Position numbers and translations under genes: made by a program. Source: Synergistaceae bacterium (GTDB lineage: Bacteria; Synergistota; Synergistia; Synergistales; Aminobacteriaceae). From it: 59,604 nucleotides of DNA. Positions within the stretch are counted from its first letter, which is position 1. Each line of letters opens with the position of its first letter. The stretch spans positions 1-59,604 of the forward strand of contig JAHDLC010000031.1 in the NCBI GenBank assembly GCA_018436595.1. Direction: 5' to 3'. Below are positions 51,963 through 59,604 of the stretch, in pieces. Under the pieces are notes generated by a model. The model was not told where the DNA came from and searched no databases. It saw nothing but the letters and a program-made list of their open reading frames with translations.

Positions 51963-52591
51963 TCCCGAACGGGATCTCTGCGCTCAGGACGACCGAGGGT
52001 TGTCATCCTGAGGGCAGTTCCATCGCCTGATCGCGTCCCCGGAGGAGAGCAGCTGGTTCTGCTTTTGCCCTGTCATCCTGAGGGCTGTTCCACCACCCGA
52101 AGGATCTGCTTGATTTTGAAGTCCTTAAACCCAGGTTCTTCCCCGGAGGGGAGGAATCTCGGAGTTGCCTTTGCCCCGGTCTGTCATCCTGACGACCGTA
52201 GGGAGGAAGGATCTCGCCTTGGTTATTGGTTGCTCAATTTCTGCTGCCCGAACGAGCGAAGTGGAATGTCGTCCCGAACGAACGCAGTGAAAAGCTACCA
52301 TTCCGTGGAACGGGTTTTGGCGACGAAGGATCTCGTATTTGATTCTGAAGTGGCTCACCCCGAGATCCCTCGGCCATGAAGCCGGCCTCGGGATGACGGA
52401 CCACACCGGATCCAGCTTTGCTGTCATCCCGAGGAGCGGTTTGGGCGACGATCGCGGAGCATCCCCGGAGGGAGAGCAGCTGGTCCTGCTTTTGCCCTGT
52501 CATCCTGAGGGCTGTTCCACCGCCCGAAGGATCTGGTTGGTTTTCGGAGGAAAAGCAAGACCAGGTCCTTCGCGTTGCTCAGGACGACAAT
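51958..52591. repeat. Large dispersed palindromic repeat cluster
   Basis: At least five units or halves (for example GTCATCCTGAGGGCTGTTCC at 52073 and 52499, CACCCCGAGATCCCTCGG...CTCGGGATGACGG ending near 52400, and the GATCGCGGAGCATCCCCGGAGG module near 52449). No gene is supported in this roughly 700-base interval. Confidence 0.82.
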
Positions 52592-52757
52592 GACCTTCCC
52601 CGGAATTGACGGACCTCCATAAAGGCCCGACAATGAGATCAATCTCACTGGAGGTTCGGCAGCATGGGATTCCCATGGTTCTCCGGAAGAAGAACCCAAG
52701 GCCCTCCGGGAAAAACGTGCCGTAACCAGGCGTGAGCGAGCGCTTCATCCTTAAAAA
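52592..52757 (+). mobile_element. IS3 left-end remnant
   Basis: TGACCTTCCCCGGAATTGACGGAC is identical to the left end of the IS3 at 49762. It is followed by degraded leader (CATAAAGGCCCGACAATGAG) and collapsed orfA pieces (GAAGAAGAACCCAAGGCCCTCCGGGAA and GTAACCAGGCGTGAGCGAG). Most of the element is deleted, and the sequence passes directly into the glycosyltransferase tail. Confidence 0.85.
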
Positions 52758-52946
52758 GGGGAGGCCGGATTTGCTGTCTCCCCCTCCGATCCGGAGTCGA
52801 TATGCGATGCCGTTCTCAAAATACTGGGTTCTTACGAGGAAACATCGAAAAGGTGCCTGCGCCTATCGGAAAAATTCAGGTGGGAAACGGTCGTCGAGGC
52901 ACAGAAGCAGATATACTCCATGATTCCGGAACGGGAGGGGATTTAA
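52758..52946 (+). pseudogene. C-terminal tail of a family-4 glycosyltransferase
   Basis: The frame GEAGFAVSPSDPESICDAVL, continuing KILGSYEETSKRCLRLSEKFRWETVVEAQKQIYSM to a TAA, matches the usual end of GT4 enzymes (ExGxxVxPxDPE, then a helix, FxWE and IY). About 60 codons survive downstream of the IS3 remnant; the rest of the gene is gone. The stop overlaps the end of the convergent glycosyltransferase by four bases. It shows that the polysaccharide cluster was once larger. Confidence 0.75.
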
Positions 52947-54061
52947 CCGAGGATTTGCCTCACAAAGGCGACAAGCTGTTTTTCTTCTTCAGCCCAGCTA
53001 TATTTATCAGCGGCAAGCAAAGCGTTTTTTTCAAGCTCTTCATGGCAGTGGCCTAGTTCCATTAAATTCTGAAGTGCTTCCGCAAGGGCAGAAGGATCAT
53101 CGGGGGGAACAGTATAAAAAAAACGGTTTTCCGTTACCATCTGCCTGTAAATTGGGAAATCGGAAATGATGGCGGGCAGACCGAGGAGCACATATTCAAA
53201 AAGTTTGGTTGAAGATGAATTCGTATAGTTAGGTACAGCGCGGAGAACCGCAAGTCCCACATGACAATCGGCCATGATTTTTAAGCCGTGTTCGTTTTGC
53301 AAGTATCCCCTGAAATTCACATTGTCCGCAATGCCCAACGCTTTCGAAAGAGAGCGGAGTTCTTTTTCATGGCCAGGTTCGGCATGGCCAATGCATTCGA
53401 AAAAAAAGGGAAGCTGTTTCTTCCTGAGAATGCCGAGCGCTTTCAATGCGGTAATGCTGCCGCGTTTTTCAGCTACTTCCCCCATGTAGCCCACAGTGAA
53501 TAGATCTCTTTTCCGTGCAGATTTTCGTATCTCCCCGAACATTTCTGCTCTCGGCATATTCAGGGCGGTTATACTTTCTTTTATCCATGGATACTCAATG
53601 CTGTAGGATTTTTCTGCGAAAATCACAGGAAGCCCTCTCATCAATACACGTTCAAGAAGTGCGAACAGCCGTGCTGCAGGACGGCGGACCGCTCGAGGTA
53701 TCCATTCCTTTGATTCAAGCTGTTTGGGGGTGTTCTCGTGCATATCGAAGATGACTTTCCCGTGCCTTCTGAGAAGCGGCGCGACAGTCAGAAGTTCCGG
53801 ATCGTGGAGTATGAAAAGATTTGCTTTGGTTTCAAGGGCTTTCCTGAAAACGCGCCAGACTCCTCCGGTCATTCGCCCGAACCGTGTACCCCTCTTCCCA
53901 CCCGCGTCCAGAATCCTGATCCCGCCTATTGTGGCGTCTCCCAGGCCATCCATCACCACAAGGTTCACATCAAACCCTGCGTCAGCCAGGCTTCTGCATT
54001 CCTTAAGAAAAATCCTGTTGTCATTCCGCCTGTGGGCGGACGTCATGTGTGTGATTTTCAA
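52943..54061 (-). CDS. Family-4 glycosyltransferase
   Basis: A 372-residue GT-B fold enzyme. The N-terminus KITHMTSAHRRNDNRIFLKECRSLADAGFDV is typical. FDMHENTP near residue 104 and the C-terminal nucleotide-sugar region with VGYMGEVAEKRG near 195 and SSTKLFEYVLLGLPAIISD near 290 match GT4 enzymes (E of the EYxxxGLPxI motif). The start is probably TTG 54061, with GGGAGA upstream and four bases shared with the preceding gene; ATG 54046 is the alternative. The sugar specificity is unknown. Confidence 0.85.
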   Translation of the reverse strand: MKITHMTSAHRRNDNRIFLKECRSLADAGFDVNLVVMDGLGDATIGGIRILDAGGKRGTRFGRMTGGVWRVFRKALETKANLFILHDPELLTVAPLLRRHGKVIFDMHENTPKQLESKEWIPRAVRRPAARLFALLERVLMRGLPVIFAEKSYSIEYPWIKESITALNMPRAEMFGEIRKSARKRDLFTVGYMGEVAEKRGSITALKALGILRKKQLPFFFECIGHAEPGHEKELRSLSKALGIADNVNFRGYLQNEHGLKIMADCHVGLAVLRAVPNYTNSSSTKLFEYVLLGLPAIISDFPIYRQMVTENRFFYTVPPDDPSALAEALQNLMELGHCHEELEKNALLAADKYSWAEEEKQLVAFVRQILG

Positions 54062-54873
54062 TGGGCTCTTCTCCCTTCAAGAGCTGTTTCAGGCCATATC
54101 CTCCTGAAAAAGTCCCCGGAGGTGTGATAAAGCCTGCGCCCGATCAGGAAGAGCAGAAGCCGGCAGGATTTGCCGAAGGGCAGTTTCTCGATTGATCGGT
54201 ACACTTTCCATTGATACGCCACAAGGGGTATTTTTCTGGCCGACAGGGAATTGCATCTGACCCGATAGCACCCGAGGGGCTGCTGGATTCCATAGAGCAG
54301 TCCGGCCTTCTTGATCACCTGAAGCCACAGGGCATAGTCGTTTCGCTTCCGTATGTCGGGGATGGAAAACTTTCCGAGGACTTGGGTATTGAACATAACT
54401 GTTGAATTGCCGGGGCATCTTTTCAGTACGCCTTCGTAATCAAGGATTTTTCTCGCGGTGACTGTCCCCCCGAAATTTGCCCCGCGCTCGTGGATTTTTG
54501 TGTAACTTGTGCATGTGAAATACACGTTGTTTTTTTCCATGAAGCTGACCTGAACGGCAAGTTTTTCAGGAAACCAGGTATCGTCGCTGTCGAGAAATGC
54601 AAGGTATTTCCCTCCGGCGATGTCCATCGCGGTATTCCGGGCTGTGGAGGCTCCGCAATTATTCTCAAGTTTGATGTACTTGATCCTGTCGTCCTGTGCC
54701 GCAAAGGATTTCGCTATTTCAGAAGTTCTGTCAGTGGAGCCGTCGTCAATTATCAGCAGTTCCCAGCATGTGAAAGTCTGTTGCACTACGGATCCAATAG
54801 CCTCTCCGATGAATTGCTCCGAATTGTACGCAGGCATGATTATCGAAACCGCAATTTCTCCTGGGGGGTTCAT
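54058..54873 (-). CDS. Family-2 glycosyltransferase
   Basis: A 271-residue GT-A enzyme. VSIIMPAYNSEQFIGEAIGSV opens the domain, LLIIDDGSTDRTSEIA holds the UDP-binding aspartates, AFLDSDDTWFPEKL the DxD motif, and RKRNDYALWLQVIKKAGLLY the ED-type acceptor motif (ND here). I start at MNPPGEIAVSI (54873); the nearest good ribosome site (GGAAGGAG) is 14 bases away, so the start is less certain. It lies upstream of and overlaps the family-4 gene, forming an operon. Confidence 0.85.
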   Translation of the reverse strand: MNPPGEIAVSIIMPAYNSEQFIGEAIGSVVQQTFTCWELLIIDDGSTDRTSEIAKSFAAQDDRIKYIKLENNCGASTARNTAMDIAGGKYLAFLDSDDTWFPEKLAVQVSFMEKNNVYFTCTSYTKIHERGANFGGTVTARKILDYEGVLKRCPGNSTVMFNTQVLGKFSIPDIRKRNDYALWLQVIKKAGLLYGIQQPLGCYRVRCNSLSARKIPLVAYQWKVYRSIEKLPFGKSCRLLLFLIGRRLYHTSGDFFRRIWPETALEGRRAH

Positions 54874-55065
54874 CGCTGAGATGATGTCTCCTTCCGTGCT
54901 CGAGCCAGGCGAATAATGAGGATGAAATGTGGCCCCGTCTGCACCATGAAAAACATTAAAAATTATACAACAAATAAATGCCAAAGAAAAATGCTAAAAT
55001 AATAAACTACAACGATTAATTGGCTATTGTAATAGAGTCGCCCCTTGGAGAAAGGTGACGTTGAA

Positions 55066-55251
55066 ATGGGTATCCTTTTCCTGCCGGTCATTGTTTTAGT
55101 GCATGGAAATGAACTGTGCACCGGAAGGCGCCGGGACGGTATTCCGGAAAACCGGAAATGGGAAACGGCGTTTTTCTTCTTTCCTCCGATAGGGCTGGAA
55201 GTTCTGTCTCTTGTTTTTCGTGCCGTGCTAGGGCAAAAAGTGCAACGCTGA
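55066..55251 (+). CDS. Possible small leader ORF coupled to the flippase gene
   Basis: A 61-residue frame with a good GAGAAAGGTG site upstream. Its stop (TGA 55249-55251) is two bases before the flippase ATG, which itself lacks a clear ribosome binding site. The peptide (MGILFLPVIVLVHGNEL..., later FFFFPPIGLEVLSLVF) is hydrophobic in parts and not recognised. It may be a translational-coupling leader, or chance. The remaining intergenic stretch 54874-55065 is AT-rich and probably contains the divergent promoters. Confidence 0.35.
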   Translation: MGILFLPVIVLVHGNELCTGRRRDGIPENRKWETAFFFFPPIGLEVLSLVFRAVLGQKVQR

Positions 55252-55253
55252 AA

Positions 55254-56777
55254 ATGGGAAGGACTCGAAATGCAGCCGTCAATATGAGCGCGGCATTCTT
55301 CGGCCAGGGAGCGGCGCTTGTCGCGAGCTTCGCCGCGCGCACCGTGTTCGTCCGAATGCTCTCGGCGGAATACCTCGGCGTAGACGGTCTTTTCAGCAAC
55401 ATCCTGAACATGCTTTCTCTTGCGGAACTGGGCCTCGGATCGGCTGTAGCCTACAGCCTGTACCGGCCTGTCGCCCTGGGTGACACAGGGCAGGTGCAGG
55501 CCATACTGGCGTTTTTCAGGAAAGCGTATATGGTCGTCGGCCTCTTTATCGTCGGGCTGTCTCTTTTTCTTTCCCCTTTTCTGGAAATCCTTATCAAAGA
55601 CCCCCCGAACATACCAGAGCTTCGCCTTTATTTTCTTCTCTTTGCCGCTAACAACGCCCTCTCCTATTTTTTTGCGTCCAGGAGAGCCCTCATACTTGCT
55701 GAGCAAAAAGCGTACCTTGACACATTTTTTCACCAGGGCTTCTTCATTCTACGGAAGATTGGGCAGATAGGCGTCCTGCTTCTGACCTCCAACTTCACGC
55801 TCTATCTCCTTGTTCTGCTGGTGTGCACCCTTCTGGAGAACCTTTTCCTCTTCGACCAGGCCGGCCGTCTTTTCCCCTACCTCAGGGAACACCCCAAAGA
55901 ACCACTGAAAAAAGAAATCCTCAGGGAGATCGGGAAAAACACCATGGCGATGGTGTTCCACAAAATAGGGGCCGTGGTGGTCTTCGGAACGGACAACCTT
56001 CTCATTTCAAGGCTCGTGGGGCTGAAGGAAGTTGGTATATGTTCGAATTACTTTCTTGTGACAGGGGCAGTGAATAATATATTAGGCCGTGTATTCTACG
56101 GCCTCCTGGCTCCGGTGGGCAATGCCGCCGCGACGGAAAGTCCGGAACGGAACCTTTTTTTCTTCAGGGTGACCGACATGGCGGTCTTCTGGGCCTTTGG
56201 AACCGTTTCAGTATGTCTTTTTGCGTGCCTGAATCCTTTCATTGCGCTTTGGCTCGGAAAGGCCTATATTCTCCCAGTGCACATAACCGCAGTTATTACG
56301 CTCAATTTTTTCCTCACCGGAATGCGCAGGAGTGTCCAGCTCTTCCGTTCCGCCTACGGTCTTTTCTGGCAGGATCGTTACAAGGCCATCTTCGAAGCAT
56401 TGATCAATATCGGGGCATCCATTCTCTTGTTTCAGTTCTTCGGAACGGCAGGCATCTTTTGGGGAACCTCCGCAAGTACCCTGGTCACCTCCTTTTGGGT
56501 GGAGCCATATATTCTGTACAAGCACGGTTTTAAAAGTCCTGTAAGGGGATATTTTGTACGGTATTTAGTCAACATGCTCCTTCTTTTTTTTGCTGCCTCT
56601 GCCGCCTTTTCCGCGGCGAAAATGATCCCGGGGCAGACTGCAGGAGCGGTTATCGGAAAAACCATGGTCTGCGTCATTCTTTCCAGTGCTTTCTTTGCAG
56701 CCGCTTTTTGCCGGACAGCGGAATTCCGTTTCCTTGCGGGCACGGTGTGTACCTTGTTTAGGCGGAAGCACGGATGA
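55254..56777 (+). CDS. Wzx-type oligosaccharide flippase
   Basis: A 507-residue polytopic membrane protein with about 12-14 hydrophobic segments of the MOP (MATE/Wzx) superfamily. The start RNAAVNMSAAFFGQGAALVASFAARTVFVRMLSAEYLGVDGLFSNILNMLSLAELGLGSAV is the usual polysaccharide-export N-terminus. It would move undecaprenyl-linked repeat units across the membrane. The ATG at 55254 lies just after a small leader frame; ATG 55284 is an alternative. It ends four codons before the next gene's frame and is co-transcribed with it. Confidence 0.88.
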   Translation: MGRTRNAAVNMSAAFFGQGAALVASFAARTVFVRMLSAEYLGVDGLFSNILNMLSLAELGLGSAVAYSLYRPVALGDTGQVQAILAFFRKAYMVVGLFIVGLSLFLSPFLEILIKDPPNIPELRLYFLLFAANNALSYFFASRRALILAEQKAYLDTFFHQGFFILRKIGQIGVLLLTSNFTLYLLVLLVCTLLENLFLFDQAGRLFPYLREHPKEPLKKEILREIGKNTMAMVFHKIGAVVVFGTDNLLISRLVGLKEVGICSNYFLVTGAVNNILGRVFYGLLAPVGNAAATESPERNLFFFRVTDMAVFWAFGTVSVCLFACLNPFIALWLGKAYILPVHITAVITLNFFLTGMRRSVQLFRSAYGLFWQDRYKAIFEALINIGASILLFQFFGTAGIFWGTSASTLVTSFWVEPYILYKHGFKSPVRGYFVRYLVNMLLLFFAASAAFSAAKMIPGQTAGAVIGKTMVCVILSSAFFAAAFCRTAEFRFLAGTVCTLFRRKHG

Positions 56778-56797
56778 TTATCTGCAGGAGGGAAAAT

Positions 56798-57832
56798 ATG
56801 CCTTTGTTCAGTGTAATAGTGCCGGTCTATAATACGGCCCCCTATCTTCGGGAATGCCTTGACTCGCTGTGCTGCGGCAAGGACGGGGATGCGGAGATAC
56901 TTGCCGTTGATGACGGTTCTTCAGACGGGTCCGCGGACATCCTTTACGAGTATGCAGCACGTTTTTCGGACTTTTATACCGTCAGTCAACACAATGGAGG
57001 AGTCGCAAAAGCGCGCAACAACGGCCTGGAAAGGGTGAAGGGCAAATATATCCTCTTTGTGGACAGTGATGACAGCCTTGTTCCGGGGGCCCTGGAGAGG
57101 CTGCGCCTTTTTGTTGAAAATGAAGAGCACGACATCATTGAATTTGACAGTGTCTCTTTTGACGACCGCATTCCTCTTTCAAAAAGAGTTTTCAGCAGAC
57201 CGCAAAGGGGCCATTACAGCGGCAACGTGGAAGGAAACGGACAATTTATCTTTTCCGAATGGATCCGGACGTTTTTTTTCAGGACAACCGCCTGTCTCAG
57301 GATGTATTCTGCCGATTTTCTTCGAAAAACGGGAATTCGTTTTCTAGAGGGCGTTTGTTTCGAAGACGTTGATTGGACCCCCCGTGTTTTCCGGTATGCC
57401 CAAAAGGTAAAATATCTGCCGGAAGTCCTGTACAGACGAAGGCTCTTTCGTCGCGGGTCCCTCATGAACAGCTGCAGGACGATATTCAACCCCAAAGGAT
57501 GCAGGGATCTATTCTTCATGACGGATTCACTGTGTGCCCTATCCGGTGAAAAAGACATCTCGCCCTCGTTTTCACTGGCCCTCAGGCAGCGCGCAGCTTC
57601 GGTTTTTCTCTTTTCCTGTTTTTTGATATGGACGAAGGCCGATGCCTTTCAGAGGAGTGAATTCGAGGACGACATCCGCACAAGGTGGCACCTGGCTGCC
57701 ATATCCCCGAACAGGGCATGGAGGATGCTCCACCGGCTCTCTCCTTTGGCAGGCCTGGAAAATGTGCGCAGGATATACCTGCTGCGCAATGCCCTTCGCC
57801 CGTTTTTTTCAGATGATAAAAAGACGGAATAG
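56798..57832 (+). CDS. Family-2 glycosyltransferase (CPS/EPS type)
   Basis: A 344-residue GT-A enzyme. The start MPLFSVIVPVYNTAPYLRECLDSL has GGAGGG six bases upstream. ILAVDDGSSDGSADILYEYA holds the nucleotide-site aspartates, NGGVAKARNNGLERVKGKYILFVDSDD the DSDD metal motif, and CFEDVDWTPRVFRYA the ED catalytic motif. About 100 further residues are helical and basic. It follows the flippase by 20 bases in the same operon. Confidence 0.88.
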   Translation: MPLFSVIVPVYNTAPYLRECLDSLCCGKDGDAEILAVDDGSSDGSADILYEYAARFSDFYTVSQHNGGVAKARNNGLERVKGKYILFVDSDDSLVPGALERLRLFVENEEHDIIEFDSVSFDDRIPLSKRVFSRPQRGHYSGNVEGNGQFIFSEWIRTFFFRTTACLRMYSADFLRKTGIRFLEGVCFEDVDWTPRVFRYAQKVKYLPEVLYRRRLFRRGSLMNSCRTIFNPKGCRDLFFMTDSLCALSGEKDISPSFSLALRQRAASVFLFSCFLIWTKADAFQRSEFEDDIRTRWHLAAISPNRAWRMLHRLSPLAGLENVRRIYLLRNALRPFFSDDKKTE

Positions 57833-57837
57833 CCTCT

Positions 57838-57878
57838 GCCGGGCCTCCATAGGAATCCGAAAATTCCGGGGAAAGTCA
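57838..57878 (-). mobile_element. IS3 left-end remnant, inverted
   Basis: Read on the minus strand, TGACTTTCCCCGGAATTTTCGGATT resembles the IS3 left end at 49762 and 52592, followed by a GGCCCG stretch. Only about 40 bases remain. With the plus-oriented remnant at 52592 it brackets the polysaccharide genes. The sequence from 57879 to 57982 contains a fragment like the dispersed repeat (GTCGTCCTGACGG) and nothing else recognisable. Confidence 0.6.
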
Positions 57879-57982
57879 GCAGCGAAGTATCCGGGGCTGC
57901 TGTTGTTATTGCTCTGTCGTCCTGACGGTACTCTCTTTGCCGAGTCGTGCTCGCGCAGCATCCAGCCTGGATTCCCGCCCAC

Positions 57983-59596
57983 TCATAACGAGCCTGGAGG
58001 CGGAACACCCAGCGCGACATAGATTTGTTTCTGTTTCTCCAAAACTTCACCAACCCGCAGCTTCTGTCCCGGATGCTCAAAGCATTCGATCACATCAAGT
58101 TTATCCAGAAGTCCCTGAAGGGTGTAGTCCCTGAACAGGCCCGTATCCTGCATCCGCTTCTTTATGTACGACAGGTAAATCAGGGCGATGAACTCAACGA
58201 ACAGTTTGCCTTCGAGGCTTTGTTCCGAAGAAACAAGAGTTCGCCTCATGTTGAGCCGCTCCTTGAGGTTGCCGAAGGCCTTCTCGACCAGGTCCTTGTT
58301 GCGGTAGAGCTCAAGGGCGGTGACTGCGTCCATGGTCTCGTTGGTGAGCAGGGCGAAGAAACCGAACAGCTCTTTCTCTTTGGCCACAGCTTCCTCCCTG
58401 ACGGTGACTTTGATCCCCCGTTTGGGTGCGGTCCTGATGTCGAAGTACCTGCTGTACCCGGTCTCGTGCTCCGGAACCCTTTTGCCCGACTCGAGTTCGT
58501 TCCTGAGGGCGATCAGCCGGCGGTCGAAGGCCTTCTCTTCCTCGGCCGCCCTGTCGATGTTGTAGTAGTAGTGCACGTAGATGCGCCTCGGCTCCGAGAC
58601 AGTATCCCCCTTGTACGGACGGTATTGCCTGTAGTTCCATTCGGCCTGCACCGTATGGCAGTAGAGCCCGTACGTGTCGTTGAAGCGGTCGTAGGAGCGG
58701 AACTGCCCGTATATGGGTTCCAGATTCTGCCTGACGAAGGACAGGGACATCTTCCCCGCGATCAGGAACTTGACATGCTCCCTGAAGAGGGCGTTGAGGT
58801 TGTCCTCGCTGTAGAACCCCCTGTCCATGACCAGCTTGACCTTTGAGTATCCGAGAATGTCCAGTTCCGACAGAAGAAGCTTGACCGTCTTCACGTCGGG
58901 GATGTTCCCGGCCATCTTGCGGTAGTAGAAGGGAAGCCCGGAGCTTTCGCCGAAGACAAGGGCCAGGTTCAACTGGGGCAGCAGACGGTCGTTCTCCTTG
59001 TTGTTGCCGTAGAGAACCTGCCTGAGGCACTCGGAGCAGCTTGATATGGAGGTGATGTCATAAGCCCAGAACTCATTCTCCAGACGGCGCCTCCCCTGAA
59101 GCCTGAAGAACTCGTTCTTCCCTTCTTCCGTGATGGACGCGAAGAGCTCGCTGCTCCGCTGGGAGGTGATGCTCTCCCCGCAGGGGTGTTTGTGAAGGGA
59201 GCTCCACTTCTCGAACCGGTAGAGGGGATTCTTGTCCTCCAGAATCAGGTAGTAGGCTATGGACAGGATCTGCCTGAAGGTCTTCGGGAAGCACCTCTTC
59301 AGGTCCTCGGTGATGCCCAGCTGTTCCCCGATGGCATCGAAGAGCCAGGTCGCACCGTAGAAGAGCCTCGCGGTCCGGGTGGCCGGAACGGGTCCGGGCT
59401 TGGCCGCTGTCTCCCCGGCTCTTTTCTTTCGTCCCCTGCCGTCGGTGGGACTGATCTCGCCGGTTTTTTCATCGACCCGGCCGACCAGGGTCCGCTTCGC
59501 CCGTGACTGCTTTTTTTCCTTGTCCCAGTAGGAGACCGATTCATAGGCGTAGGTGATCCCGGAGCGTTTGTCCTTCTGGAAGACGATGCTTGCCAT
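57983..59596 (-). CDS. IS1634-type (IS4 superfamily) transposase
   Basis: A 537-residue DDE transposase. The N-terminal SIVFQKDKRSGITYAYESVSYWDKEKKQSR opening is typical of the IS1634 group. Catalytic aspartates fit WAYDITSISS near 177 and LVMDRGFYSEDN near 262, and the YRNKDLVEKAFGNLKERLN stretch near 442 supplies the glutamate. The frame is intact. Only eight bases of the window lie upstream of the start and no inverted repeat can be paired, so the element's limits are unknown. Confidence 0.88.
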   Translation of the reverse strand: MASIVFQKDKRSGITYAYESVSYWDKEKKQSRAKRTLVGRVDEKTGEISPTDGRGRKKRAGETAAKPGPVPATRTARLFYGATWLFDAIGEQLGITEDLKRCFPKTFRQILSIAYYLILEDKNPLYRFEKWSSLHKHPCGESITSQRSSELFASITEEGKNEFFRLQGRRRLENEFWAYDITSISSCSECLRQVLYGNNKENDRLLPQLNLALVFGESSGLPFYYRKMAGNIPDVKTVKLLLSELDILGYSKVKLVMDRGFYSEDNLNALFREHVKFLIAGKMSLSFVRQNLEPIYGQFRSYDRFNDTYGLYCHTVQAEWNYRQYRPYKGDTVSEPRRIYVHYYYNIDRAAEEEKAFDRRLIALRNELESGKRVPEHETGYSRYFDIRTAPKRGIKVTVREEAVAKEKELFGFFALLTNETMDAVTALELYRNKDLVEKAFGNLKERLNMRRTLVSSEQSLEGKLFVEFIALIYLSYIKKRMQDTGLFRDYTLQGLLDKLDVIECFEHPGQKLRVGEVLEKQKQIYVALGVPPPGSL

Positions 59597-59604
59597 TGCC
59601 CCAC

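Noticed and set aside
1-59604. tRNA or rRNA genes
   Set aside because: No cloverleaf with a GTTCRANNC arm and CCA-compatible acceptor stem, and no rRNA sequence, was recognised on either strand by eye; a tRNAscan run would be decisive.

Overview
The window is a high-GC bacterial chromosome segment, most likely from a member of the Synergistota (Synergistaceae-like). The best clue is the subtilase at 38602-40461, whose C-terminus (GC motif, hydrophobic helix, basic tail) looks like the Synerg-CTERM sorting signal. The anaerobic cobalamin pathway, a signal-peptide-bearing CbiK, and ferredoxin and ferritin-like genes fit an anaerobe. The taxonomic call is an inference.

Layout. 1-1554: complete IS4-type element. 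1555-18772: core and signalling genes: exported MBL-fold hydrolase, two MFS transporters, diguanylate cyclase, ferredoxin, gpsA, DegS-like kinase, typA, a coupled EAL-CBS-GGDEF/chemoreceptor pair, a winged-helix regulator with galE, a ferritin-like protein and an M20 amidohydrolase. 18787-36600: a tetrapyrrole/cobalamin locus made of two convergent operons, each headed by a cobalamin riboswitch with its own terminator. The rightward operon is cbiK-btuC-btuD-btuF-cbiL-GATE membrane protein-[structured RNA]-hemL. The leftward operon is cbiC-cbiD-cbiET-cbiF-cbiGH-hemA-sirC-hemC-cobA/hemD-hemB, with nine genes overlapping or nearly touching. Together they cover charged glutamyl-tRNA to late cobalt-corrin intermediates; cbiJ, cbiA, cbiP, cbiB and the nucleotide-loop genes are not seen here.

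36600-52946 is accessory DNA. It is studded with about ten clusters of a dispersed palindromic repeat (terminal motif TGTCATCCCGAG / CTCGGGATGACA). Among these lie an Ldh2-type dehydrogenase, the subtilase and a dense toxin-antitoxin island: a VapBC pair with an amber codon inside the toxin, an XRE/ImmA-PIN pair, a RelB/YafQ pair with a scrambled toxin, Doc with a small unfamiliar partner, a RelBE pair and HicAB. An IS3 element truncates an ornithine cyclodeaminase gene, and a second IS3 left-end remnant abuts the tail of a lost glycosyltransferase.

52943-57832 is a surface-polysaccharide cluster (three glycosyltransferases and a Wzx-like flippase), bracketed by inverted IS3 end remnants. An IS1634-type transposase closes the window.

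The most unusual signals are: a roughly 165-nt multibranched RNA in front of hemL with GGA-presenting hairpins; a shared promoter/operator (GAG-N-AAT, 3-nt spacer, ATTACTC) at two unlinked promoters; compensating frameshifts in the YafQ toxin; the in-frame UAG in the PIN toxin; and placement of all general tetrapyrrole genes under B12 riboswitches.
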